Assembly: GCF_004011505.1 (NCBI RefSeq)
Contig: NZ_SAUN01000001.1
Location: 10,815,501-10,879,500 of the forward strand
Direction: 5' to 3'
Length of the DNA: 64,000 nucleotides
From: Nonomuraea polychroma
Lineage (GTDB): Bacteria > Actinomycetota > Actinomycetes > Streptosporangiales > Streptosporangiaceae
A program made the translations under genes and the position numbers. The notes below the pieces were generated by a model that saw nothing but the letters and a program-made list of their open reading frames with translations, was not told the DNA's origin and did no database searches. Of this stretch, positions 51,690 to 60,446 are shown in pieces. Each line of letters starts with the position of its first letter. Position 1 is the stretch's first letter.

Positions 51690-51767
51690 AGGGGAGGCTG
51701 GTCATAAGCTGAACATTAGAGGGGGACGACAGGTCCCACGTGGATCTTGAGGGGAGAAGATCTTCGT

Positions 51768-52883
51768 ATGCCTCGTGTGCTCGTCGATGCGGCGGCGGTC
51801 CCCGCGGACCGCGGCGCGTTGATCAGATATGTGGACGGGCTCGTCGCAGCCCTCCATCGGGTCGGCGCCGACCTCGCCGTCGTGTGCCAGCGGGCCGAAG
51901 CGGATCGATATCGGCGGCTGGCGCCCTCCGCCGACATCATCGCCGGACCCGTCGCGATCACCAACAGAGCCGCCAGGCTCGCGTGGGAGCAGACCGGACT
52001 GCCGTTGCTGGCCCGCCAGGCCGGTGCCGACGTCATCCACGCGCCCTACTACTCCATCCCGCTCGGCTCGGGCCTGCCGACCGTCGTGACGGTGCACGAC
52101 GCCACCTGGTTCACCGAGCCCGACCAGCTCAGTTCTCGGGCGTCGTTCTTCCGCTCCGCCACCCGCACCGCCGTACGCCATGCGCAGCGGGTGATCGTCC
52201 CGTCCAAGGCGACGAGGGACGAGCTCGTACGCGTGCTGGCCGCCGACCCGACCCGCATCGACGTCGCCTACCACGGCGTCGACCTGGCGCAGTTCCACCC
52301 GCCGAGCGAGGAGGAGATCCGCCGGGCCGCCATCCGCTGCGGACTGCACGGCCAGCCGTATGTGGCGTTCCTGGGCAATCTGGATCCGCGTAAGAACGTT
52401 CCGAACCTCATCCGCGGCTTCGCCGCCGCCGTGAAACGCTTGGAGAAGCCGCCCGCGCTGGTGCTCGGCGGCGGTGTGCACGAGGACGACGTCGACGCCG
52501 CCTGCCGCGAGGTCGAGGCCACCGTCAAGGTGGTGCGACCGGGCTACCTGCGCGCGCCCGACCTGCCCGGATTCCTCGGCGGGGCGCTCGTGGTGGCCTT
52601 CCCGTCGCGCGGCGAAGGGTTCGGGCTGCCCGTGCTCGAGGCCATGGCCTGCGGCGCTCCCGTGCTGACGACACACCGCACCTCGCTTCCAGAGGTGGGC
52701 GGGGACGCCGTGGCCTACACTGAGCCGGACGCGGACAGCATCGCCGCGGCACTCGGAGAATTGCTCGCCTCCGCGGAGCGGAGAAAGCAATTGCAGGAGG
52801 CGGGGCTGGCGAGAGCCCGTGAATTCACGTGGGACGCCTCGGCCGAGGCGCACCTCAGCTCTTATCAACGCGCTATCGAATAG
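51768..52883 (+). CDS. Family 4 glycosyltransferase
   Basis: 371 residues from ATG 51768 (GGGGAGAAG RBS). N-terminal PRVLVDAAAVPADRGALIRY; middle HAPYYSIPLGSGLPTVVTVHD; C-terminal VAFLGNLDPRKNVPNLIRGF and FPSRGEGFGLPVLEAMACG, the EX7E motif of retaining GT-B enzymes. It resembles mannosyl- or rhamnosyltransferases. The NDP-sugar synthase follows 17 bp later, so the two probably supply and use the same sugar. Confidence 0.88.
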   Translation: MPRVLVDAAAVPADRGALIRYVDGLVAALHRVGADLAVVCQRAEADRYRRLAPSADIIAGPVAITNRAARLAWEQTGLPLLARQAGADVIHAPYYSIPLGSGLPTVVTVHDATWFTEPDQLSSRASFFRSATRTAVRHAQRVIVPSKATRDELVRVLAADPTRIDVAYHGVDLAQFHPPSEEEIRRAAIRCGLHGQPYVAFLGNLDPRKNVPNLIRGFAAAVKRLEKPPALVLGGGVHEDDVDAACREVEATVKVVRPGYLRAPDLPGFLGGALVVAFPSRGEGFGLPVLEAMACGAPVLTTHRTSLPEVGGDAVAYTEPDADSIAAALGELLASAERRKQLQEAGLARAREFTWDASAEAHLSSYQRAIE

Positions 52884-52900
52884 TTCGGTAACCTCACGGA

Positions 52901-53995
52901 GTGATGGAGAGCTCTTTGCCAGACCTCGAGGCGATTCTCCTGGTCGGGGGGCAGGGCACCCGCCTGCGTCCGCTGACACTGGGCACGCCCAAGCCGCTGC
53001 TGCCAACCGCCGGAGTGCCATTCCTGGCCCATCAGCTCGCCCGGGCACGGTCGTTCGGCGTCCGCCGGATCGTGTTCGCGACCTCGTACAAGGCGTCCAT
53101 GTTCGAGCCGGCCTTCGGCGACGGGGCGGCATTCGGGCTCTCACTCGAATACATCACGGAGGAGACCCCGCTCGGCACCGGCGGGGCGATCCGCAACGCG
53201 GCCGAGGCGCTCACCTCCGGGCCGGATGACCCCGTGCTCATTCTGAACGGGGACATTCTGTCCGGACACGACATCGAGCACCAAGTGCGTATGCACTGCG
53301 CGCAGCAGGCCGCTGTAACGCTCCATTTGACAGAAGTGGACGATCCCACTCGATTCGGGTGCGTTCCGACCGACGAGAACGGGCGGGTCACCGCGTTCCT
53401 GGAGAAGACCCCCAATCCGGTGACCAACCGGATCAACGCCGGTTGCTACGTCTTCACCCGGTCGGTGATCGACTCGATCCCGAAGGACCAGGTCGTGTCG
53501 GTGGAGCGGGAGACGTTCCCGGGGCTGATCGCGTCGGGGCAGCTCGTGCTGGGATACGCCGACCGCACCTACTGGCTCGATGTCGGCACCCCCGCCGCGT
53601 TCGTGCAGGGCTCACGTGACCTGGTGCTGGGGCGGCTGCAATCTCCCGCGCTGCCGGGGCCGACGGGCGAATACCTGGCGCTCGACGGCGCCCGGATCTC
53701 GCCGGAGGCCAAGGTCCAGGGCGGCACGGCGGTCGGCGCCCGGGCGGTCGTCGAGGCCGGGGCGACGGTGGCCGGGTCGGTGCTGAGCGACGACTGCGTC
53801 ATCGAGTCCGGCGCGTCCGTGACGGACTCCGTGGTCGGCAAGGGCGCGCGGGTCTGTGCGGGCACGGTGGTGCGCGACGCGGTGATCGGCGACCGGGCCG
53901 TCGTGGGAGCCGGCAACGAGCTGCAGAACGGCGTGCGCATCTGGCCGGGGATCGAGCTGCCCGAGCGCGCGATGCGCTATTCCAGCGACGTCTGA
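52901..53995 (+). CDS. NDP-sugar synthase (mannose-1-phosphate guanylyltransferase-like)
   Basis: 364 residues from GTG 52901; ATG 52904 is the next codon. The nucleotidyl loop is LVGGQGTRLRPLTLGTPKP, with LILNGDIL as metal site, EETPLGTGGAI and WLDVGTP. The C-terminal part (about 260-360) is a left-handed beta-helix with hexapeptide repeats (GARAVVEAGATVAGSVLSDD). It matches the actinobacterial ManB type, which makes GDP-mannose, and from memory that gene also lies near fbiAB in mycobacteria. The nucleotide and sugar remain inferred. Confidence 0.86.
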   Translation: MMESSLPDLEAILLVGGQGTRLRPLTLGTPKPLLPTAGVPFLAHQLARARSFGVRRIVFATSYKASMFEPAFGDGAAFGLSLEYITEETPLGTGGAIRNAAEALTSGPDDPVLILNGDILSGHDIEHQVRMHCAQQAAVTLHLTEVDDPTRFGCVPTDENGRVTAFLEKTPNPVTNRINAGCYVFTRSVIDSIPKDQVVSVERETFPGLIASGQLVLGYADRTYWLDVGTPAAFVQGSRDLVLGRLQSPALPGPTGEYLALDGARISPEAKVQGGTAVGARAVVEAGATVAGSVLSDDCVIESGASVTDSVVGKGARVCAGTVVRDAVIGDRAVVGAGNELQNGVRIWPGIELPERAMRYSSDV

Positions 53996-54066
53996 CGCCC
54001 TTTGACCGACGGGGCCCCGCTCGCTCGGCCCGAACGCTTGAGCGGGTGGGGCAGACTGGATCGGTG

Positions 54067-54960
54067 ATGGAGCGCAGGTGGGCGCCCGAGGGGCCGCTGG
54101 ACGTGGGGCTGGCGCTGTCGCCGCACAAGCGCGGCGGCGGCGACCCCGCCTGGCGGCAGACCCCCGACGGGGCCGTGTGGCGCACCTCCAGGACGCCCGA
54201 CGGGCCGTGCACGCTCAGGGTGAGCGTCAAGGGCGGATGCGTGTACGGGCAGGCGTGGGGGCCGGGGGCGGAGTGGGCGCTGGAGATGTTGCCGGCGCTG
54301 CTCGGGGCTGACGACGACATTTCCGGATTTGTCGTCAAGCATGAGCTCCTGGCGGACGTCGCCCGGAAACATCCGGGTGTGCGAATCGGGCGGACCGGAC
54401 GGGTCATGGAGGCCCTCGTACCCGCCGTGCTGGAGCAAAAGGTCGTCGGGCAGGAGGCGTGGCGGGCCTGGCGGTGGCTGCTCAGCCGTTACGGTGAGCC
54501 CGCGCCCGGCCCCGCCCCCGAGGGCATGCGGGTGATCCCCGAGGCGGCGGTGTGGCGGCAGATCCCGATCTGGCACTGGCACCGCTCGGGCGCCGAGGCC
54601 GTACGCGCCAGGACCATCGCGACCGCCGCCTGGCACGCCGACAAGCTGGAGGCGGCCAAGACCACGCAGGAGCTCGACCGGCTGCTGCGGGCCCTGCCCG
54701 GGATCGGGGTGTGGACGTCCGCTGAAGTACGCCAGCGCGCCCTGGGCGATCCCGACGCCCTGAGCGTGGGCGACTTCCACCTGGCCAAGATCGTGGGGTA
54801 TGCCCTGACGGGGGAGAAGACCGACGATCCAGGGATGTTGCGGCTGCTGGAGCCGTACCAGGGCCATCGGCACCGCGCGACGGTGCTCATCACGCTCTCG
54901 GGGCTGCGTCCACCCGCACGTGGGCCCCGGATGTCCGTCCGGGACTACAGATCCTTCTGA
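54067..54960 (+). CDS. DNA-3-methyladenine glycosylase family (AlkA-like) protein
   Basis: 297 residues from ATG 54067 (GTG 54046 possible). The helix-hairpin-helix is LRALPGIGVWTSAEVRQRAL and is followed by the catalytic Asp in LSVGDFHLAKIVGY, the HhH-GPD signature. LEQKVVGQEAWRAWRWLL is the typical first helix of the fold. The N-terminal ~90 residues form the AlkA-like beta domain. It removes alkylated bases in base excision repair. It stands alone and is not part of the adjacent sugar genes. Confidence 0.84.
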   Translation: MERRWAPEGPLDVGLALSPHKRGGGDPAWRQTPDGAVWRTSRTPDGPCTLRVSVKGGCVYGQAWGPGAEWALEMLPALLGADDDISGFVVKHELLADVARKHPGVRIGRTGRVMEALVPAVLEQKVVGQEAWRAWRWLLSRYGEPAPGPAPEGMRVIPEAAVWRQIPIWHWHRSGAEAVRARTIATAAWHADKLEAAKTTQELDRLLRALPGIGVWTSAEVRQRALGDPDALSVGDFHLAKIVGYALTGEKTDDPGMLRLLEPYQGHRHRATVLITLSGLRPPARGPRMSVRDYRSF

Positions 54961-55025
54961 CCTCCTGATCCTTTGACCCGCCCCTGGGTGCGGGCGGCGA
55001 ACCCAGGCCGTCGTACTGTGCCTCT

Positions 55026-57722
55026 ATGGATCTGGTCAGTGATTCCGCGCTCCGCCGTGCGCTCGCCCGTGCCCGCGACGGCAAGACCCTTGACGTCGCC
55101 GAGGCGACCGTACTGCTGCACGCCCGTGGCCCCCACCTCGACTCACTCCTGGAACACGCCTCCCGCGTGCGCGACGCCGGACTGGAGGCGGCCGGCCGGA
55201 CCGGGATCATCACCTACAGCAGGAAGGTGTTCATCCCGCTGACCAGGTTGTGCCGCGACCGTTGCGGATACTGCACGTTCGCGACCGCGCCGCACAAGCT
55301 GCCGTCGCCGTACCTGAGCCCCGACGAGGTGCTGGAGATCGCCCGGCAGGGGGCGGCGATGGGGTGCAAGGAGGCACTGTTCACGCTGGGGGACCGGCCC
55401 GAGGACCGCTGGCGTCCGGCCCGCGAGTGGCTCGACGCGCAGGGCTACGACGACACGTTGTCGTACGTGCGGGCCATGGCGATCAAGGTGCTGGAGGAGA
55501 CCGGGCTGTTGCCGCACCTCAACCCCGGGGTGCTGAGCTGGCGTGACCTGCAGCGCCTGAAGCCCGTCGCGCCGTCCATGGGGATGATGCTGGAGACGAC
55601 GTCGCGGCGGCTGTTCGAGGAGAAGGGGCAGCCGCACTACGGCTCGCCCGACAAGGACCCGGCGGTGCGGCTGCGCGTCCTGGAGGACGCGGGGCGGACC
55701 AACGTGCCGTTCACGACGGGGATCCTGATCGGCATCGGGGAGACCGTCCAGGACCGGGCCGAGTCGATCTTCGCGATCCGGCGGGTGGCCCGCGAGTACG
55801 GCGGGATCCAGGAGGTCATCGTCCAGAACTTCCGCGCCAAGCCGGACACCGCCATGCGCGGGTTGCCCGATGCCGACCTGCAGGAGCTTGCCGCCACCAT
55901 CGCCGTGGCCCGCCTCGTCCTCGGCCCGCGCGTCCGGCTCCAGGCGCCGCCGAACCTGGTGGACTCCGAGTACGAGCTCATGATCCGGGCCGGGATCGAC
56001 GACTGGGGCGGGGTGTCGCCGCTGACCCCCGACCACGTCAACCCCGAACGGCCGTGGCCGCAGATCGACGAACTGGCCGCCCGTACGGGGGAGGCGGGGT
56101 TCCGGCTGCGGGAACGGCTGACGATCTATCCGGAGTACGTGCTGGCCGGGGAACCCTGGCTGGACCCGCGCCTGACCGCCCACGTGGCCGCCTTGGCGGA
56201 CCCGGCGACAGGGCTGGCCCGCGAGGACGCCGTGCTGGAGGGCCGGCCGTGGCAGGAGCCCGACGGCGGGTTCGCCGCGTCTGGGCGGGTGGATCTGCAC
56301 GTGGAGGTGGACACGTCGGGGCGCGCCCAGGACCGGCGGGACGACTTCGACCACGTGTACGGCGACTGGGACGCCCTGCGTGACCGTCTCGACGCAGTAG
56401 GACCGGCGCCTGGAGTGCGCGGTGGCGACGGTGATGTCCCATCGGCGGGTGCCGCGGGGGCGGAGGGTGTGTCGGCGGGTGCTGGGGCGGCGGTGAGCGG
56501 CGTGCCGTTGGAGGCCGCGTCGACGCCTGCCGTGCCGGCGGGTGGGGTCACGGGGGAGGTGTGGCAGGCGCTCAGGCGGGCCGAGGCGGATCCGGCGGGT
56601 CTGACCGACGACGAGGCCGTCGCGCTGCTCGGCGCGGAAGGGGAGGCGCTCGACGAGCTGGCGGCCATTGCCGACGCCCTCAGGAAGCAGACCGTGGGCG
56701 ACGACGTGACCTACGTCGTCAACAGGAACATCAACTTCACCAACGTCTGCTACACCGGCTGCCGCTTCTGCGCCTTCGCACAACGCCGCACCGACGCCGA
56801 CGCGTACACGCTGAGCCTCGACCAGGTGGCCGACCGGGCGCAGGAGGCATGGGAGGCAGGGGCGACCGAGGTGTGCATGCAGGGCGGCATCCACCCCGAC
56901 CTGCCCGGCACCGCGTACTTCGACATCGCCAGGGCCGTGAAGGCGCGCACCCCGGACATGCACGTGCACGCGTTCTCGCCGATGGAGGTGATCAACGGCG
57001 CGAGCCGGACGAACATGTCCATCCGGGATTGGCTGGAGGCGGCCAAGGAGGCGGGCGTCGACTCGCTTCCCGGGACGGCGGCGGAGATCCTCGACGACGA
57101 CGTGCGCTGGGTGCTGACCAAGGGCAAGCTCCCGACGAAGGAGTGGATCGAGGTCATCACGACCGCGCACAAGGTCGGCATCCCGACCACCTCCACCATG
57201 ATGTACGGCCACGTCGACACCCGCCTGCACTGGGTCAGGCACATCAAGCTGATCAGGCGCCTGCAGGAGGAGACCGGCGGGTTCTCGGAGTTCGTGCTGC
57301 TGCCGTTCGTGCACACCAGTGCGCCCATCTACCTGGCCGGCGTCGCCCGCCCCGGCCCCACGAGCCACGAGAACCGGGCAGTGCACGCGCTGGCCAGGAT
57401 CCTGCTGCACGGCGCGATCGACAACATCCAGTGCTCGTGGGTGAAGCTCCGCGACGACCTGTGCCGCCAGGTGCTCCAGGGCGGCGTGAACGACCTCGGC
57501 GGCACGCTGATGGAGGAGACGATCAGCAGGATGGCCGGCTCGGAGAACGGCTCGTACAAGACCATCAGCGAGCTGCGCGCGATGGTGGAGGTCACCGGCA
57601 GGCCGGTCAGGCAGCGCACCACCGAGTACGGCGTCCCGAGCCCCGAGCGCCTGCAGGCGTCCGCGGCGAGCGACGGCGTCTGCCAGAGCGTCAGGCGGGT
57701 GTTGCCGATCGCTCAGTTGTAA
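55026..57722 (+). CDS. fbiC: FO synthase, fused CofG/CofH
   Basis: 898 residues. It makes 7,8-didemethyl-8-hydroxy-5-deazariboflavin, the F420 chromophore, from tyrosine and a flavin precursor. There are two radical-SAM domains: CofG-like with Cys76, Cys80, Cys83 (CRDRCGYC), and CofH-like with Cys575, Cys579, Cys582 (CYTGCRFC). Between them (about residues 458-510) is an Ala/Gly/Val-rich linker, GPAPGVRGGDGDVPSAGAAG and on. fbiB and fbiA lie 2.7 kb downstream on the other strand. Confidence 0.96.
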   Translation: MDLVSDSALRRALARARDGKTLDVAEATVLLHARGPHLDSLLEHASRVRDAGLEAAGRTGIITYSRKVFIPLTRLCRDRCGYCTFATAPHKLPSPYLSPDEVLEIARQGAAMGCKEALFTLGDRPEDRWRPAREWLDAQGYDDTLSYVRAMAIKVLEETGLLPHLNPGVLSWRDLQRLKPVAPSMGMMLETTSRRLFEEKGQPHYGSPDKDPAVRLRVLEDAGRTNVPFTTGILIGIGETVQDRAESIFAIRRVAREYGGIQEVIVQNFRAKPDTAMRGLPDADLQELAATIAVARLVLGPRVRLQAPPNLVDSEYELMIRAGIDDWGGVSPLTPDHVNPERPWPQIDELAARTGEAGFRLRERLTIYPEYVLAGEPWLDPRLTAHVAALADPATGLAREDAVLEGRPWQEPDGGFAASGRVDLHVEVDTSGRAQDRRDDFDHVYGDWDALRDRLDAVGPAPGVRGGDGDVPSAGAAGAEGVSAGAGAAVSGVPLEAASTPAVPAGGVTGEVWQALRRAEADPAGLTDDEAVALLGAEGEALDELAAIADALRKQTVGDDVTYVVNRNINFTNVCYTGCRFCAFAQRRTDADAYTLSLDQVADRAQEAWEAGATEVCMQGGIHPDLPGTAYFDIARAVKARTPDMHVHAFSPMEVINGASRTNMSIRDWLEAAKEAGVDSLPGTAAEILDDDVRWVLTKGKLPTKEWIEVITTAHKVGIPTTSTMMYGHVDTRLHWVRHIKLIRRLQEETGGFSEFVLLPFVHTSAPIYLAGVARPGPTSHENRAVHALARILLHGAIDNIQCSWVKLRDDLCRQVLQGGVNDLGGTLMEETISRMAGSENGSYKTISELRAMVEVTGRPVRQRTTEYGVPSPERLQASAASDGVCQSVRRVLPIAQL

Positions 57723-57797
57723 CATGTTCTAATAACGGCTTGCCCCGGCTATGGGAGTCGCTGGGAGAATCATCACTCCCCTGGAGAGAGGTTCACC

Positions 57798-59546
57798 GTG
57801 CGGTTGGGTCGACACCGTGCCGCGCTGTCCCCTGAGCAGCGACGCAGGAAGGCGCTGCAGCGCGGCATGCTGGCCGGGCTCACGGCCGTGGCCGTGGCCG
57901 TCACGGCCGTCTTCGTGGTGTTCGGCGGCGTGGGCCCGCTGTGCTCCACACGAGAGCCTGTTCTGGTCAGCGTGGCCGCGGCGGTCGACGTGTCCCCCGC
58001 GGTCATGGAGGCCGCGGGGCGGTTCAACGACACGAAGACGTCGGTGGGCGGCCGGTGCGTGCTCGTCCAGGTGACCGAGCACCCTCCGGCCACCGTCCTG
58101 CGCACGCTGATCGGCGACCGGGCGGGCGTGCTGCGCGAGCGCCCCGACGGCTGGATCGCCGACTCCTCGGCCTGGATCAGGCTGGCGCGCCAGCAGGGCG
58201 CGAGCGCGTTACCGGCGGGCGAGAGCGTGGTGGCGACCTCGCCGCTGGTGTTCGCCACCCGCTCGTCGCTGGCGCAACGTTTCGCCGTGGGCAAGACCGA
58301 GATGAACTGGCGGATGGTCTTCCCTTCGACCGTGCGCGGGCGGCTGACGCCCACCGCGAACGAGCCCGACGTCGTACGCGTGCCAGACCCGTCGCTGGCC
58401 GGGGCGGGCATCGCGACCGTGGCCGCCGCCAGGGACGTCGTCGGCACCGGGTCGGACGCGGACAAGGCGCTCACCGCCTTCGTCCGGTGGGCGCAGGCGG
58501 GCTCGGCTCCCGACTACCGCAGCATGCTGGATGCGGTCGACGACCGCGCCTTCTGGCAACGCCCGGTGGTCATCGTGCCCGAGCAGTCGGTGTGGAACCA
58601 CAACCTGCGCCCGTCCGCGGACCCGGTCGTCGCGCTGCACCCGCGCGAGGGCACGATCAACCTCGACTACCCGTACGTCGTGACCGCCACCGACCCCACG
58701 GTGGCCGAGGCGTCCACCGCGTTCGCCGAATGGTTGAGGGGGCCGCAGGCGCAGGAGATCGTGCGGCGGGCGGGGTTCAGGTCGGGCGACGGCAACCAGG
58801 GGCCGATCTCGCCGGGGCCGCAGATTCCGCCGGCCGCCCCGAAGACCAGGTCGTCGGTGTCGCCACAGGACATCGACGAGGCGCTGCGGGCCTGGAGCAG
58901 ACTGGCCCCGCCGACCAACATCCTCGTTCTGGCCGACACCTCCAAGCACATGGCCGAGCCGCTGAAGGGCAGCACCCGGGTCAGGGTGGCACTGGACGCG
59001 GCCAAGATCGGGCTGCAGCTCTTCCCTGATTCCACGCACATGGGGTTGTGGGAGTTCGCGGACGGCCTGGGGCAGATCAAGAGCTACCGGGAGCGCGTCG
59101 GGCTCGGGCCGATCAACGAGCCGGAGAGCGGCCAGGTGATCCGCAGGAGCCGCCTGGGTGAGATGACCACCACGATCACCGCCCATCCAGAGCGGGACAG
59201 CTCGTTGTACGACTCGATTCTCAGCGGGTTCCGGGAGGTCGCCGGGGAGTACCGGGAGGACATGAACAACACGCTCCTGGTGATCACGGCAGGCAAGGAC
59301 GATGGCAAGGGCACTCGCTTGACGCAGCTCCTCGAGGTGCTGCGGCGCGATTGGAAGCCGGATCGGCCCGTGCAGATCGTCATCATCGCCTTCGGGACGG
59401 ATGTGGATCGCGGCGGTCTGGGGCAGATCGCGGCGGCCACCAACGGGTCGCTGCATGTGGCGCAGGAGCCGGGAGAGATCATCGACGTGTTCCTCGCAGC
59501 CCTTGCGCGGCGTCTCTGCCACCCCACGTGCAAGCCGACCGCCTGA
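57798..59546 (+). CDS. Substrate-binding domain plus VWA domain protein, membrane-anchored
   Basis: 582 residues from GTG 57798 (GGAGAG RBS). An N-terminal basic segment, one TM helix (about 26-46), then an extracellular solute-binding domain (about 55-325) of the SBP_bac_11 type with LVQVTEHPPATV, WIADSSAWIRLA and GTINLDYPYVVTAT. The C-terminal VWA domain (about 370-570) starts NILVLADTSKHM; Asp380-Thr-Ser382-Lys-His384 departs from the DxSxS MIDAS because the last Ser is His. The role is unknown; such proteins may be envelope receptors. It ends at a strong terminator. Confidence 0.78.
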   Translation: MRLGRHRAALSPEQRRRKALQRGMLAGLTAVAVAVTAVFVVFGGVGPLCSTREPVLVSVAAAVDVSPAVMEAAGRFNDTKTSVGGRCVLVQVTEHPPATVLRTLIGDRAGVLRERPDGWIADSSAWIRLARQQGASALPAGESVVATSPLVFATRSSLAQRFAVGKTEMNWRMVFPSTVRGRLTPTANEPDVVRVPDPSLAGAGIATVAAARDVVGTGSDADKALTAFVRWAQAGSAPDYRSMLDAVDDRAFWQRPVVIVPEQSVWNHNLRPSADPVVALHPREGTINLDYPYVVTATDPTVAEASTAFAEWLRGPQAQEIVRRAGFRSGDGNQGPISPGPQIPPAAPKTRSSVSPQDIDEALRAWSRLAPPTNILVLADTSKHMAEPLKGSTRVRVALDAAKIGLQLFPDSTHMGLWEFADGLGQIKSYRERVGLGPINEPESGQVIRRSRLGEMTTTITAHPERDSSLYDSILSGFREVAGEYREDMNNTLLVITAGKDDGKGTRLTQLLEVLRRDWKPDRPVQIVIIAFGTDVDRGGLGQIAAATNGSLHVAQEPGEIIDVFLAALARRLCHPTCKPTA

Positions 59547-59578
59547 GCCCGAGGGCGTCCTTCGGCCGTGTCACGCGA

Positions 59579-59605
59579 AAAGGGGGCGCCTGGAGCGCCC
59601 CCTTT
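59579..59605. terminator. Bidirectional terminator between the VWA and LPMO genes
   Basis: AAAGGGGGCGC (59579-59589) pairs perfectly with GCGCCCCCTTT (59595-59605) around a 5-nt loop: 11 base pairs with A and T ends on both sides, between two convergent genes. Confidence 0.85.
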
Positions 59606-59617
59606 GGCGTCAGCGGG

Positions 59618-60355
59618 TCAGAGCCGTTGCCACAGGGCCGGGACGTTCGGGGGTTCCCAGCCGGCGAGTGAGGTGTGCGCCTGAATGCACCGGTAGCTCA
59701 CGCCGTTGTACGTCACCGTGCTGCCGACCGCGTAGGCGACCCCGGCCCGCCACGTGCCCGAAGGGCTGGTGGTCGGCGTGGGCGTCGGGGTGGGCGTGCG
59801 GGTCGGGGTGGCGGTCGGGGTGGGCGTCGGGTTGGGGTTGCCGCCACCACCGATCTGCAGGTCGATGCAGGAGTAGAAGGCGTTGGCGGTGTCGGAGATG
59901 TTCCAGATCGCCAGGACCTTCTGGCGGCCGGAGTATCCGGACAGGTTGACCGTGTGCGAGACCGTCGCCGGTGGCTGCTGGTTGTTGCCGCTGAACACCG
60001 CCACCCTGGTGTTGCCGATGTAGTACTCGTAGTTGAGCGTGGCGTGCCTGGCGGTGAACGTCCAGGTGAAGGTCACCCTGCTGCCCACCGACGCGACCGG
60101 CCACGGCTTGCTCTCGTCGCTCAGCTGGGCGAACTGCGGCAGGTTGGCGTGGCAGCTACGCAGCCCCTTCGGCCCCTCCACGCTCTGCGGCTCGTAGATG
60201 ATGTTGCCGCAGTTGGGCACCCTGCCCTGGGCGCAGTTGGCCTGCCGGCTCGGCGGCGAGTTGACGTACCCGTGCGCGAACGCCGGGGTCGTGTTGAAGA
60301 CCGTGGTGGCGACGGCGATCACCACCACGGCGGCTAACGTGAGCATCCTTCGCAT
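59618..60355 (-). CDS. AA10 lytic polysaccharide monooxygenase with CBM5/12
   Basis: 245 residues. The signal peptide (1-27) ends AFA before His28, which becomes the N-terminal copper ligand. The second ligand is His104 (FTARHATLNYEYYIG) and the axial Phe lies in SDTANAFYSCIDL. A Pro-Thr linker (about 172-198) leads to a C-terminal CBM5/12 (WRAGVAYAVGSTVTYNG). AA10 enzymes cleave chitin or cellulose oxidatively outside the cell; CBM5/12 favours chitin, with substrate not certain. Four cysteines in the N-terminal part form likely disulphides. No glycoside hydrolase is adjacent. Confidence 0.92.
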   Translation of the reverse strand: MRRMLTLAAVVVIAVATTVFNTTPAFAHGYVNSPPSRQANCAQGRVPNCGNIIYEPQSVEGPKGLRSCHANLPQFAQLSDESKPWPVASVGSRVTFTWTFTARHATLNYEYYIGNTRVAVFSGNNQQPPATVSHTVNLSGYSGRQKVLAIWNISDTANAFYSCIDLQIGGGGNPNPTPTPTATPTRTPTPTPTPTTSPSGTWRAGVAYAVGSTVTYNGVSYRCIQAHTSLAGWEPPNVPALWQRL

Positions 60356-60365
60356 GAAAGTCGCT

Positions 60366-60408
60366 CCTTTACATGGGGGGATGGCCCAAATGTAAAGGAA
60401 ACTTTCTT
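60366..60408. promoter_or_regulatory. Inverted repeats upstream of the LPMO gene
   Basis: CCTTTACAT (60366-60374) and ATGTAAAGG (60390-60398) form a 9-bp perfect inverted repeat with a 15-bp spacer. Overlapping it is AGGAAA-C-TTTCTT (60396-60408), a near-palindrome with one mismatch. Both lie 11-53 bp before the start on the minus strand. AGGAAA/TTTCCT elements recur upstream of actinobacterial polysaccharide-degrading genes, so a substrate-responsive repressor site is plausible. Confidence 0.55.
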
Positions 60409-60446
60409 AAGGGTAAATGGCTTGTTTACTGGAGTTGCGGAGCCGG

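Noticed and set aside
51676..51710. Classical -35/-10 promoter for the GT4 gene at 51768
   Set aside because: TTGACA is present, but no suitable -10 lies 16-18 bp downstream, and the hexamer sits inside a terminator-like hairpin.
55143..57725. An 860-residue antisense open frame over fbiC
   Set aside because: The plus strand encodes a complete FbiC with both radical-SAM motifs; the antisense frame is a codon-bias artefact.
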